In this document: piece after piece, positions 12,501 through 24,569 of the stretch
Position numbering within the stretch: position 1 is the stretch's first letter
How the letters are laid out: each line of letters starts with the position of its first letter
Assembly: GCA_036346225.1 (NCBI GenBank)
Contig: JARFIW010001104.1
Coordinates: 6,598,001 to 6,662,000, forward strand
From: Platerodrilus igneus
Lineage: Eukaryota > Arthropoda > Insecta > Coleoptera > Lycidae
Direction of reading: 5' to 3'
Length of the DNA: 64,000 bases
The notes under the pieces: model-generated
Database searches by the model: none
Told to the model about the DNA's origin: nothing
The model's input: the letters and a program-made list of their open reading frames with translations, nothing else
Program-made: the position numbers and the translations under genes

Positions 12501-14521
12501 TTCCTTACTACGGTGAAATCTCCTCTGATATTCGATTTCTTACCTGAATATCGCCTTACGCCTCTGCTGCTCACCTAGTTACAACTTCCATTCTTATTCA
12601 TTAAAAAAAACACATTCCTACCACAAACATCAACGTTAACTCTATTTACACCAATATTCACAATACATTAAAATTTCAAAATTAAATTTTGAAATAAATT
12701 GCAGCATCATAAAATTTCAAATTCAAATTTGTCATCATTTTAATTTGCATCCGGAATTAGAGTCCTTGTAGGATGCATACCAATTAAGTTAACAATATTT
12801 GCAGACCTGAGTCTGAATAAAAGGGAGCATCTCCCACCCCTTTACGTTAATTTAACAGGTTAGTCTAATTGAGCTCAAAGACAGACCCAAATTTTCATCA
12901 TAATCAAAAACATAAACTTGATAAATACTCGTTTCTACTTATACAAGAAAATTTTACCTTAAAATTAAAAATTTGTTGTTTATACAAATTTACTACTGTC
13001 CATTTTTATCAAACGAATTATAAAAATATTCAACACACACCAAAACATCTAAGATCGAACAAAATGCATAATTTACCTGAAGGTTAATGCACTCGTGGCT
13101 TAAATGTACATCGGACTTGCTAATCCCACCATTCCACCTGGTTTATGTTTACGTCTTCGGATTTCTGGCCGCCTTTAAAATTTTTCTACACCACCATTCG
13201 TCTAAACGGTTTCAGGGTTTTTCAGGAACTCATCTAGATATACCGAAATCTTGTTTTGTGGATCCAATCACGTTTACGAATAACATTTGATTACTAACAC
13301 TCCCGACAAATAGCAATGAAATTCATAAGTCTTTCACGCTATACCAAAAACTGCCTACTTCTATTTATTTATTTATCGTTATTAATTTGGATAATTGGTA
13401 CAGTAATACCCGCAAATATAACTAGACTTTGTTACCTTCATTTATCTTCTCTAAGTGTACTAACAACTTTTATTGTAGCACGTAATCACCACGTATTCTA
13501 CTTAAAGTATCGAATTATCAAAAAATAAAGAGCAAAACTGTTTAAAGTATCGAATAAAATCAAAAATATAAGAGAGCGAAACTCCTATTAGCACGGGTTT
13601 ATATAATGGCTCGCTTGCAAGTCGAATTTGTCCCGCGACGGACGATTTTCCGAAATTCGCATTCTATTTTCCCTTCCGATGTCTCGGCACACTGATTCTA
13701 CTGAAATTTGCACTCGTCCGAGTTGAAAATCTAAGAATTTTCCACACGCCTCGCAACACGTCCGAGAACAACTAATTAATTTAACACACCAACTGATATG
13801 CTTCCTCTCATGTTTGCATTTTATTTCAACCTTAATCGCCAATCTAGTCTGTTCGTTCTATCTAAAACCGGTGCGCTTGTTTCACATTTTTCCCCTCATT
13901 TAACTGTTAATGCAGTCCATCTCGCTTGTCTTTATACCACAAACTCGCTTTCTTACTTGCACTCATATAGCTTAAAGCTTATCAACTATCATATACATCG
14001 TTATTTCTGCAGGTGTTCTGAGTTCTAATACGCCGAAGGCTCTTACATGACTTTCCCATGTCTTTTATAATTTCTCGATAGTTTGAGTACTTGGAACGAT
14101 TAAATTAAATACAAATTGAACATTTTCGACTCTGCTTCTTTTTATAGAAAGCGTCCAGTGAATAATCTCAACCCCTTATTTTTAATGAAACGAATAAATT
14201 TTTATGCTCCAGGGTTTTAATAACGCGTATTATCTAATGACATTCTACATTACTTCCTTCTAAACGTTGATTATGATTATATACAAACCCTACACTCTAA
14301 TTGAATGATTTAAATCTACACAGTAGGCCTTTAATTAAGCGTTCTATTTCCACTGCTTTAATATACACGGTGTTTAACATTATCTAAACAATATAAACCC
14401 TATGTTTAGAAGTAAATGGCGAATTTATCCAATATGCCTTTACATGAAGCGTATTATTACCCAAAGCTTTCTTATTATTTGATGTCGTTTATTAATTTTT
14501 CTACCCTGGTCTAAATTTGAG

Positions 14522-14555
<34 letters not shown>

Positions 14556-14645
14556 ACAAGGAACGTAGTTACTATCAACACATCTGTATTTTGCTGCGTC
14601 TTAAGTCTGAATGAAGTGTGAGCAAAATTTATTGTAGGTGCGCAC
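12501..14645. other. Gene-free stretch with one (TA)n tract
   Basis: Several short ORFs (for example 13588-13842 minus, 13798-14028 plus) show no conserved features. A (TA)n tract occupies 14523-14552. A somewhat G+C-richer segment at 13600-13780 may be an LTR or old element but has no identifiable ends. Confidence 0.45.
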
Positions 14646-14650
14646 AAAGG

Positions 14651-16395
14651 GCCATATTCACAAGTAAATACAAAGTGGGCCCAAGCCTGCCAAAACCGAG
14701 ACCCATGCCATTAGATAGATCTCGACGAGTGAAACAAAGTGCTGCTGCGCACATCTTCAGAGTTCGTGTTCCAAGGGCACTTTCGGGTCTTCGAAATTCC
14801 ACTTGCCATATTATTAGTACCAGTCTTATGGCATGTTTTTGAAAATATTAAGAATTGGATAAGTATATTGCGGAATAATATATGGAATGAAGGCCTGATC
14901 AGTTTGCGTCAACTTATTTGGGGATATCTCCTTACGGCGGCGGTGAGGGTGTCCCGGGAGTGTGCGCGACACCAACTTGACGAACTTTTTTTTATCAAAG
15001 GACTCGATATAAAATCGTCTTCTGATTTTTCTACCAAGGCACCTGCATTAAACTCTCATCTTGTGGCGTATTGTGAGCCGTATATGTCATGCCATCAACT
15101 GTTTTCATCGGAATCTAATAAGCGACATTTTTGGTGATTTTGGTTACACGCGTTGTAATCGGCATTTTATTACACTATTTGATAAGGAATCTTCATCTAA
15201 TTAATCCATCTACCTTAGATGTTTTTCGTCATTTTGATAGGTTTGTCTTTCGATTGACTTTCAAGTCGTTAATTGATTGTTAAGGCTACCTTGTTATTCT
15301 TAGTCGTAATAGTAATAATCAAGGTCTTTCAATAAACTGTTTGCTGCTAACGCTGCGAATTAGGTCTACCTCTAGCTAGGTTTCCAAAATGAAGGAGGAC
15401 GAGGTGGCAGAACAATCGCAGCATGCAAAAACCAATGCTCCAGCCTACTCTATTTCTTCCACACTTGATTTCGAATTATTTTTGAAATTCTACACCGTCC
15501 ATTTCCGCCACAAACACAGCAACAGCGCTCTGACACTGGCACAACAAGTGCAGTTTTCCTGGTAATGGCTTGGGGAATAACTTTTTATGGATTCATGACA
15601 ACTTTTTCCGCAGCTTGGTAGTTGTTGAAAGGTTGTTGGGATTCCGGCGGTGGATTACGTGAAGAATGAGCAACTGGTTCGTTTTGGATAGGCAGCAAAT
15701 TCTGACGATGCTGCTGCACGGCTGGATTTGACCTAGGAACTGTCGTTTGACTCGATTGAAAAAATACAACATTTGAAAACTACATGGAGAATTATTAGTA
15801 CTACTCGTATCCACGGTACCCTGAGAAATATATTTGTCTCGAAATAATAAACCCTGTTGAACGGAGTGTATCAAAACCGGTTTAACCAGCCCCAGAGAGC
15901 GCGCAAACCCCCATAACAAAAATCACCAAGAACGTCCCTTATTAGAATCTGATGAAACACAGTTGTTGGCTTGACATATACGACCCACAACGCTCCATAA
16001 GATAGTGGATTTGATGCAAGGTGCCTTGATAGTACAATCAGAAGACGATCTTATATCGAGTTCTTTTATAAAAAAAAGTTCGTCAAGTTGGTGTCGCGCA
16101 CACTTTCGGGACACCCCCACCGCCGCCGTAAGGAGTTTTCCCCAAATAAGTTGACGCAAAATGATCAGACCTGCATTCAATATCTTATTCCGCAATATAC
16201 TTATCGAATTCTTATTATTTTCAAAAAAAAAAATATGGGAAGTGTGAATGTCGTAGACCCGAAAGTACTCTTCGAACACGAAATCTGAAGATGTGCGCAG
16301 CAGCACTTTTGTTTCACTCGTCGATATCTATCTAATGGCATGGGTCTCGGTTTTGGCAGGCTTGGGCCCACTTTGTATTTACTTGTGAATATGGC
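14651..16395. repeat. Large imperfect inverted repeat of unknown origin
   Basis: The left arm 14651-15139 reappears in reverse complement as 15925-16395. Both arms start with GCCATATTCACAAGTAAA and run colinearly for about 470-490 bp with scattered substitutions and small gaps. The spacer is about 785 bp and unlike the arms. Each arm holds one related ORF (14739-15137 plus, 132 codons; 15923-16306 minus, 127 codons), sharing blocks such as ISILRN and CARHQLDELFFIK, which I do not recognise. The arms could be the ends of a foldback-type transposon, or an inverted duplication of an older repeat. No clear target-site duplication is visible. Confidence 0.75.
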
Positions 16396-16652
16396 ACTTT
16401 CGTACATCCAAAAATTCCGCGATAAAATACCGAATGTCCAAATATCCGCCTCCTATTGACGTTCGTACTTAACGGTTAATTAAATTGAACTTAGGTCGTT
16501 CAAGTAATTAATTAATTGTCAATTGTTCTATGCAAGTTCTCCTTTTTTTCTTTGCTAAATTTATAATTCAATGCCATAGTAGTTTGACTGACAGCTATAA
16601 GTAAGCAGGTAATTTTGTAACGTCACAAATATTAGAAACAAAATGTACTTAC

Positions 16653-16726
16653 ATAAATATCGACAGGTTCATCTTCTGGCGTTACAGCTAAAGAACCCTT
16701 TCTGTTGACAATACTCCGATTAGTTT
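16653..16726 (-). CDS. Candidate internal coding exon of a host gene
   Basis: On the minus strand this 74-bp segment is preceded by a strong 3' splice site (pyrimidine-rich TTTGTTTGTTGCAG) and followed by a consensus donor GTAAGTA. Only one frame is open, and it is open throughout: two bases plus 24 codons encoding a polar, phosphosite-like peptide (NRKGSLAVTPEDEPVDIY). The entry phase needs one base from the previous exon and it ends on a complete codon. I do not recognise the protein. It has no resemblance to transposon proteins, so I infer an exon of a resident gene read right to left. Confidence 0.55.
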
Positions 16727-16739
16727 CTGCAACAAACAA

Positions 16740-17930
16740 ACGCACCTTTTAAAATTACAAGGATACTTCACTTCTATTTAAAAATAATTTCTAAAAGCTT
16801 TTGTATTGTATACTATAAGAAAAATTTATTTGACGCATGACGCAAAGCACTCAGGAATTAAAACTGAGTGTTTTTCAAAGGAAATGGATAGGTCGATCAA
16901 GGTATAAAAAGCAACAATTTCTGCTCGTTAGTGTTATTGCTGAGCGCTTTCACCAAAGAGACCCCATTTAATTCTATCATTATGTCTTTTGTAGGTATTT
17001 CAGCCATAAGATGTCTTTGTTTGTATTTGGTATGTGGCTTGTTAAATTTTATTGACGAACCAATTACAGACAAACAGAATTTTTGATGACAGTCGCTTTT
17101 GGGGATTACAAGGATCGTGAAATACTTTCATGATATAATGTTAGTGAGAAGGCTTGAAAAGCACGGATTATTTGATCGGGAGGATGTCATTACGATTTCA
17201 TAAAGTTGGCAACGAGTTTTTCTACGCAAAAGTGAAATTGATTTGTTGGTGTGTGCGAGAACTGAAATATTAAATTCGCATTTAGCTGGAGTTGTATTTT
17301 ACGACGCTGCTTTTGAATCTTTTAACGGTTAGAGAAGACGGTAATAATTGCGCTCACGGTTTCTTTGAAACGTTTTTGACTTGAGAAACTCTTTAAAGAT
17401 ATATTTCGTATTTTATAAAATTAGTTTAGGTTTTGTCAGGTATGATAAAATGAGGATCGCATAAACCATGTATTGAATATTGGTACGTAAGCCCTGTATT
17501 CAATTTCCAACTACAGCACTTTTTTGTAAAATGCTAATTGGCATGCTATTCTAAATAGCCTACTTTTTTTGAATGAAAAATTAAGCCCAAACTGTGGGTG
17601 CTTTCAGATAAGTTAACACCGCTGTGACCGGGATCTGCAAGAGTTCGACAAAATTCTAAATCGCCTTCTGAAGTTAGTGTGATGGAAAGGTATATCTTTA
17701 CAGGTACAAGACTACGACACAAATTAGTATATACAAGAATAAAATATATTTACAACACAATACAATTAATAACTAACATTTATATACATATGCTACAAAC
17801 ATATTAAGTCGATTAATGCTAAATACAATATGAACAACAGAACACGAGTGCCTACTAATAAGCACAAACAAGAACAAACGTTCGTATAACAAGTACATTA
17901 AAGGTAAGCAAAAAATAGAATTGTAATTTT
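16740..17930. other. Stretch without a confident gene
   Basis: A+T-rich. A slightly G+C-richer minus-strand segment at 17570-17665 is preceded by an AG and is open in one frame for about 30 codons, but no convincing donor follows. I do not call it an exon. Confidence 0.4.
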
Positions 17931-17933
17931 AGT

Positions 17934-17979
17934 TTGCAACAGTATATATATATATATATATATATACTGTTGCAAGCTA

Positions 17980-18025
<46 letters not shown>

Positions 18026-18032
18026 CTGTGAT
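17934..18032. repeat. Two adjacent (AT)n tracts, the first a perfect-flank hairpin
   Basis: The first tract (17943-17967) is bounded by TTGCAACAGTATA and its exact reverse complement TATACTGTTGCAA. The second (17981-18023) ends with ATTACTGTGAT. Both could extrude as hairpins. Confidence 0.75.
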
Positions 18033-18273
18033 ATTTGGGAGTTAAAAGGGCATTATTTATTCATGTTGTAATTTATTTTGTGATTCATCATGTGAAAGAA
18101 CAACAAACAATTTTGAAATGTTTTTCAAAATCATTTGCTTTAAAAATTGATAATTTTACTGAAACATTTCAACAAGCTCAAATTTAATATTCATTATTCT
18201 GCAGATGTATATACCCATAACGTATAGTGTGTGTCATGTTAGAAACATTCCGTGTGTAAGATATCATTTAAAG

Positions 18274-20205
18274 CAGTGTCTCCCAACCTTTTTTGTGTCA
18301 TGCCCAGCTTAGCCTTTCTAAAATTGTTATGCCCCTCCACCCTATGTAACATACATGATATTTAATATTAAAAATTGAATTGTTCACTTAAGAAACTTAA
18401 ATGATAGATTTTAGGAAGAAATCACTAGGAAATTGTTAACGAAACACAGTAAGTAAATTTTCAAAACATATACTGGAAATTGAAATTCAAATTCCAAATA
18501 ATTCTAATAAAGATTTTTCTATATTAATTTATTATTTTAATTTAGTAAGATCCTTGCGTTTTATGCTTGCTGCATAGAGATTTTATATTAGGTTCCAATT
18601 TGGTTAGCTTCAATCTCAAGTCTCCACGTTGTGTTATATCCAGCCGATTTCTTTTTTTACCAGTAAACCATTTACAGCAATCCACATTCGGTTAAAAATA
18701 AAAATGGAAACGGTAGCAATAGTTTTCTTGCACATTTGGTTGAATTTGGGTATTTGATTTCTGCTTCCTTACAAAGTCATGCCAATAAAGTTTTAACTGA
18801 CTCATCATTTTTCAATCTGCGAGTTCTTCTTGATATAGCGTATTTGATATATCAGACAAATCCACTAACATTGGCTGCATCATCCATGTTGGAAAATCAA
18901 TTTGTTTTAAATCAGAAAATCTTTCTTTTAAATCAGCCGATAGAATATTCAGGTGATTGACAATAACAAATAAAGTGGTATCAGTTACTTCACATTTTTG
19001 GAGCCAATGAAACTGTTCAAAGCCTTTGTTGTTAATATGTTTCTGACATAACTCAATATGGGTAATGAAACCAAATATCTTCGCTTTTGCATCGACAAGA
19101 TTTTATTTGTTCCTTGAAGTTGCTTATTAAATATATTTAGTTTTTCAGAGATGTCGGCTAAATAACTCACATATGTTTTACCATCGATTGTTAACAGATA
19201 CTTCATTTCAGGTTTGTCGCTTAAAAGATCACTAAGAGTATCAAACAGTTCCATAAAGCTTTTCAAGCAGTTCCCTGTAGATAGCCATCTTACTTCAGTA
19301 TGAAGTAAAAGTGTCCCATGATCTTCATTTTGTTATTCACAAAATAGCTTGAAGAGACGCTCACATTTGGCATTAGCTTTAATAGCTTTAACAGGCCTTA
19401 TTCTGAAGTAGTACTTCATTTAGAATAGGCGAGATGTTTTTAGCTACCAAGTTTTCTCTATGAATAACACAATGCACAAGAATCATTTCTGGATTAGCAT
19501 CTTTCATCAATTTTAAGCAGCCATTTTTCTTGCCCATCATATTTGGAGCACCATCTGCAGCACAAGATGTTATATTCTTCATTGGTATATCATTGACATC
19601 TTTCTAATCTTTCTAATCTTTTACAGAACAACATCTCTTCAGCAAAATGCCCTTTATTAATATATATCTTACGTAAGTTATCAATACTGCCTCACTGTCG
19701 CTCAAAGTTGATTCATCCATTTGCACTGAGAAATTTCTTGTTTTCAGCTTTTCAACAAGTTGTTTTTCAATATCTTCACTCATTTCGTCTATTCTTCTGC
19801 TAAAAGTATTGTCACTAAGTGGCATAGCTTTTACATCGTTGTCATCTTAATCAAGAACCGTTCTAAGAAATGCTGATATTGACGGTTTTATTAAATTCTC
19901 TCCTATAGTATGTTTTTTTCCAGTTTTGGCGATGAATTAAGAAATTTGATAACTAGCCTCAAGAACACGATTATTAGTTGAGGTATGAGCAGTAAATAGA
20001 GACTTTAATGTTGTTCTCTTTTCAAAAGTCTTCTTTAAAGTTTTAAACTAATTCAAATCTAAATTAATAGCACTATGTTTCGCCTTCAAATGCGCCTCAA
20101 GATGATCTCGTTTCATTGATTTGTTGGTCAAGCATTGCTAGCATAAAAGCCAAAAAGGAATCCGCTTATTGTGGACAGCGGGTTATGAACTCAAATTTTA
20201 AATAT
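18274..20205 (-). mobile_element. Decayed hAT transposon (BED-finger family)
   Basis: The left end reads CAGTGTCTCCCAACC, a standard hAT terminal repeat. Inside, on the minus strand from about 20170 to 18960, lie pieces of one transposase. First comes a remnant BED zinc finger (a basic stretch with the L-x-x-H-L-x-A-K-H ending near 20100). Next are the LPLSDNTFSRRIDEMSEDIE block (19825-19613), then CAADGAPNMMGKK with H-C-x-I-H-R-E-N-L (19582-19388), and a late block (19266-18985). Frameshifts and stops separate them, so the gene is dead. I cannot find a matching right terminal repeat, and the right end is approximate. Confidence 0.75.
18985..20175 (-). pseudogene. hAT transposase, broken
   Basis: Transposase of the ZBED/SCAND3-like hAT group. 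The C-S/A-x-D-G-A block (CAADGAPNM) holds the region around the second catalytic Asp. The QMDEST block near 19710 matches the first catalytic Asp region (Q-x-DES in the family). At least four frame breaks lie between 20175 and 18985, and the dimerisation domain at the C-terminus is not clearly present. Confidence 0.7.
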
Positions 20206-20447
20206 TTTTCCGAATATTGACGAGTTTTTCTCTAACTTACACCATTCATTTTACTATGGGCTATAAGAAATATATATAAGATCAATTAAAGACTAAAACT
20301 AAGTATGTGTTAAAATTAATTTAATGTGACATAGAGTAAACGTATAGTAAAAAAGCATATCTATTTAAATGTACATAACAGATTTACTACACTGCCACCG
20401 CAAAATAATATAGTTTTTCCATTTGACCAAATTCTCTGAAAAATTAT
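20206..20447. other. Short spacer between hAT and Penelope-like element
   Basis: A+T-rich, no feature recognised. Confidence 0.4.
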
Positions 20448-22486
20448 GAAAGTCTACTCTTTTTTCTTTAACTCAAGCTTTCGAGATTTTATTTTTCTCT
20501 TCTTCAGGAGTAACTAATTAATACAATGGTAAACAAATAAATAAATTTTAAAAGTTAAATACTTACGAATGTGAGGTTTGACTTAAATTTAAAATATTAA
20601 TTTTAAATTACAAAAATATGTTTCAGAATTTTGAAGGTATAAGTGTCAATATCAATGGGTACTACAAGATTAAAATTAGCGATACAAGAATAATAATTCT
20701 TTGGATAAATTTTAAACATTATACAAGTATTAAAATAATTAATTAACTAACAAGCATAAACTAAAACGCAAGAGTATGTACGTCTGTATGAGAAATTTGT
20801 ACAGGTAGTAGGAAGACGTAGAAGCAATAGAATCACATTCATTTTATCATATAAACATATATAAATGTATAGAAATACATATATGTGTGTGCATGTACAC
20901 ATGCAAACAATTCACATACAAAAAATAAATAAAACAAAAAAGAAAGAACATGTGCAAGAATACACGTAAGTATAAACGTAAACACACAATCAACAGACAA
21001 ACAAACACCAACAAACAAATACACAACACACACACATACACATAAAAAAAAAAAAAAAAAGCTAAGAATATAAGCACTAATGAGATTTAGTAATTATGTC
21101 TGTGGTACAGTTCTTGTTCTTACTTTGGTGTCTATTTCCAGTAGATACGCGTATATGCAGCTAAGGTTATCTATATCTTTCTTTAATTTTAGTGCTTCTG
21201 GTTCTTGTGCAATTCTAACCATTTCTATGAATTTCCTTTTTCTAGTGTCCTTTTCTACATCTACAATTACTGCATCAGTATAGTTCATTTTGTGGCCTGT
21301 TTCTATAACATGCGTCGAAAGTGCTGAAGAATTAACATTTCTTCTGGCATCACCTTTATGTGAAGTAATTCGTTGATGGAGCGTCCTTGACGTTTGGCCA
21401 ATATAACTTTGAATACAGTTACAACAAGGAATTTTGTATACTATATTAGGTTTTAGTTCTTTTGAAGTAACATCTTTGATTTTAGTGTAAAGACTTCTGC
21501 TTAATTTGACATTTTTTAGTGCAATTTTAATTGTAGGGTTTTTTATTATAAATGTTATTCGTTTCGTTAGATCTCTGATATAAGGTAAGCTTACGTATTT
21601 TGAGAGATTATGAACTTCTGTTAGGTTATTGGTTTCGTCTTATTGTGCATGCGGTGTTGGATGTTTTTTGATAGGTGTATTATATAGGAGTTTTGTTAGA
21701 AATCTTCTAGGATAACCATTCTTTTGTACTATTTCATAAAGGATTTTTAAATTTTTATCGATAAAGGATTGATTTGATAATTTCACTATTCTTGTTTTTA
21801 AATTCAAAATAGTATTAATTTTCATAAACATGGGATGATATGACATATAGTTTAGGTATCTTTCAGAGGATATTGGTTTTTTGTACCAGTCTGTTACGAT
21901 GGTTGTATCGTTTCTTATCACTTTTAAATCTAGAAAAGGCACAGAATTGTTTGTTTCACTTTCAACTGTGAATTGTATATGTTCATCGTAGGAGTTGAAA
22001 GTAATTAGTATGATGTCCTGTGCATTGTATGGTACGGCACAAATCAAATCGTCAACAAATTTCTTACAAAATGGCACAGTTTATATGATAAAATGAATGT
22101 GATTCTATTGCTTCTACGTTTTCCTACTACCTGTACAAATTTCTCATACAGACGTACATACTCTTGCGTTTTAGTTTATGCTTGTCAGTTAATTAATTAT
22201 TTTAATACTTGTTTAATGTTTAAAATTTATCCAAAGAATTATTATTTTTGTATCGCTGATTTTAATCTTGTAGTACCCATTGTACCTTCATTATACCTTC
22301 AAAATTCTGAAACATATTTTTGTAATTTAAAATTAATATTTTAAATTTAAGTCAAACCTCACATTCGTAAGTATTTAACTTTTAAAATTTATTTATTTGT
22401 TTACCATTGTATTTATTTAGTTACTCCTGAAGAAGAGAAAAATAAAATCTCGAAAGCTTGAGTTAAAGAAAAAAGAGTAGACTTTC
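20448..22486 (-). mobile_element. Penelope-like element with inverted terminal repeats
   Basis: Arms of about 410 bp (20448-20857 and 22079-22486) are reverse complements of each other with only scattered differences. They bracket a 5'-truncated Penelope-type ORF. Inverted or tandem pseudo-LTR arrangements and 5' truncation are typical of this class. Each arm contains CCTGAAGAAGAG ... TCTCGAAAGC, whose CTGAAGA and CGAAA spacing recalls the hammerhead ribozyme core reported for Penelope pseudo-LTRs, but the stem II pairing here is imperfect. A CA-rich and poly(A) run lies at 21015-21060. Confidence 0.85.
21094..22077 (-). pseudogene. Penelope-type reverse transcriptase / GIY-YIG endonuclease, truncated
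   Basis: The frame opens directly at the RT catalytic block FCKKFVDDL (FVDD in place of YADD), so everything N-terminal of it is lost. It continues through VPFLDLKVIRN and DWYKKPISSERYLNY, standard Penelope RT and thumb blocks. One in-frame TAA (near 21640) interrupts. The same frame then resumes and encodes the GIY-YIG nuclease, with IVYKIPCCNC, SYIGQTSRTL and ITSHKGDAR. It stops at 21094. Apart from the one stop and the missing front half, no frameshift is needed. Confidence 0.85.
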
Positions 22487-22552
22487 TTAATTGCTGCAAT
22501 TCCCAATAAATTGAATTATTTTAAATTAATATTCAGCAAATAAAACGTGAAG

Positions 22553-22554
<2 letters not shown>

Positions 22555-22598
<44 letters not shown>

Positions 22599-23941
22599 TG
22601 TTTTTCTGACCATATTATTAATATTATATGTAGATTTTCTGGGTATTGGTCATCAATAATATTCAACTATTTTTGTATGACGCGTTTCGGTTTATTACAA
22701 CCATTATCAAAATATCTAAAATTTATTAAATTACAATATATAAAACGTTATTTGGTATAAATACAGTATACAATAGTAACATTATCGTTTATACCTGTTC
22801 AAATTTTGAATAGCAGAATTTACATATTAAAAACATGAAAATATCAATGGATATTGTGTCAATTGCTAAAATATACTGTTAACTGTGGGACTGTTTGAAA
22901 CAAAGTGTAGGCGAAAGTTGTGTGAGTGTAGATAAAAGAACATCATGTTTGTTTTGTTGTTATGATATTTATTTCTTAGATAGCTTTTTTATTAATAGTG
23001 TGTGCTTCTTTATTAAAGGGAGGTATGCTGTAGTTCTGTTATCTTGATTCATAGTAATATTTGTTAAATATACGGAGTTATTCATCAATTGCAAGGTCTA
23101 TAACTATAACTATAACTATAACTATAACTATAACTATAACTATAACTATAACTATAACTATAACTATAACTATAACTATAACTATAACTATAACTATAAC
23201 TATAACTATAACTATAACTATAACTATAACTATAACTATAACTATAACTATAACTATAACTATAACTATAACTATAACTATAACTATAACTATAACTATA
23301 ACTATAACTATAACTATAACTATAACTATAACTATAACTATAACTATAACTATAACTATAACTATAACTATAACTATAACTATAACTATAACTATAACTA
23401 TAACTATAACTATAACTATAACTATAACTATAACTATAACTATAACTATAACTATAACTATAACTATAACTATAACTATAACTATAACTATAACTATAAC
23501 TATAACTATAACTATAACTATAACTATAACTATAACTATAACTATAACCTATAACTATAACTATAACTATAACTATAACTATAACTATAACTATAACCAT
23601 AACCATAACCATAACCATAACCATAACCATAACTATAACTATAACTATAACTATAACTATAACTATAACTATAACTATAACTATAACTATAACTATAACT
23701 ATAACTATAACTATAACTATAACTATAACTATAACTATAACTATAACTATAACTATAACTATAACTATAACTACAACTATAACTATATTGTTATTATTTT
23801 ATACTGTATTTATACCAAATAACGTTTTATATATTGTAATTAATTTTATGTATTTTAGATATTTTGATAATGGTTGTAATAAACCGAAACGCGTCATACA
23901 AAAATAGTTGAATATTATTGATGACCAATACCCAGAAAATC

Positions 23942-23980
<39 letters not shown>
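22555..23980. repeat. Foldback: (TA)n, inverted arms and a central hexamer satellite
   Basis: Arms of about 160 bp (about 22621-22785 and 23795-23949) are inverted copies. They share GTATAAATACAGTATA and a block with GGTT ... AACCGAAACGCGTC. (TA)n tracts lie just outside each arm (22555-22595 and 23950-23980). The GGTT/AACC pair followed by GAAACGCGTC resembles the stem II plus GAAA core of the hammerhead-like motif of Penelope pseudo-LTRs, so I infer the arms derive from such an element. Between the arms lie about 310 bp of unassigned sequence and the TATAAC array. Confidence 0.75.
23098..23786 (+). repeat. (TATAAC)n satellite, about 115 copies
   Basis: An almost perfect hexamer array of about 690 bp. 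The exceptions are a single inserted C at about 23549 that shifts the phase, a cluster of consecutive T-to-C variant units (CATAAC) at about 23597-23630, and one A-for-T-type variant near 23772. The homogeneity points to recent expansion. The long open frames on both strands here are an artefact of a period divisible by three. Confidence 0.97.
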
Positions 23981-23984
<4 letters not shown>

Positions 23985-24139
23985 AGAAAAATAATCCACA
24001 TTTGGAATGCAAATGCATGTTTATTAATATATATTGTAATATAAAAATATTTTCTTATAATGAGATACTTTCTCTATTATTCATTATAAGCTTTATCCTC
24101 GTGACTATCAGCTATAAATTAAACCTCCCAATTTTCTAA

Positions 24140-24510
24140 CCCTTAATCTGATATCACAAGGTCGAGAATTTCTTCTTTTTCTTGTAAGCCCAAGGTACTG
24201 TTGGATGGAGAATGGCTTGAGACAAAGAAAACCCTTAAGATATAAACGGCTAGTCGAGTGTTAGCTCTGGGTAGATCATGAGCTTGGGTCATGGGTGGAT
24301 AAAAGACCAAAAATATTTTTAATGAGCGCCACCGTATTTTTCAATACAATAACCAACAAAATTTAACTGTGCTTGTATAAGGGAATGCGGAAACCTTATC
24401 TTAACACCACTAACATAGCCATAAAACTTGAATTTCACTCTTTAGGAGACACTTACCAAGACCTCAACCACCAGATGTCATACAGATGTCTCAGCTTTAC
24501 CTGTGAACAA
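24140..24510 (-). repeat. Fragment related to the solo LTR at 51.5-53.5 kb
   Basis: In reverse complement this segment aligns with 53095-53435. Shared landmarks in order are TTCACAGG, AAGGTTTCCGCATTC, AAAAATACGGTGGCGC, a region with CTCATG and CACCCAGAGC, CGACTAGCCG and GGGCT. It is therefore an LTR fragment of the same family in opposite orientation. I cannot define its ends. Confidence 0.6.
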
Positions 24511-24569
24511 ACAAAGCACAACATGGACACCATTTGTGTCCTCAAAATATTTGCCAAAATAAAATAACA

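Noticed and set aside
13588..14028. Overlapping ORFs on both strands at 13.6-14.0 kb
   Set aside because: No conserved block, splice pair or element end; likely chance frames in slightly G+C-richer sequence.
20839..21077. Hydrophobic Cys-rich ORFs on the minus strand resembling membrane peptides
   Set aside because: They come from CA-rich and poly(A) low-complexity sequence in the Penelope-like element.
23061..23822. Long ORFs coding for Ile-Thr and Tyr-Ser repeats on both strands
   Set aside because: They are the product of the TATAAC hexamer read in frame; there is no coding signal.
22555..23980. Telomeric or subtelomeric repeat
   Set aside because: Insect telomeres are usually TTAGG; this array is internal and bounded by inverted arms.
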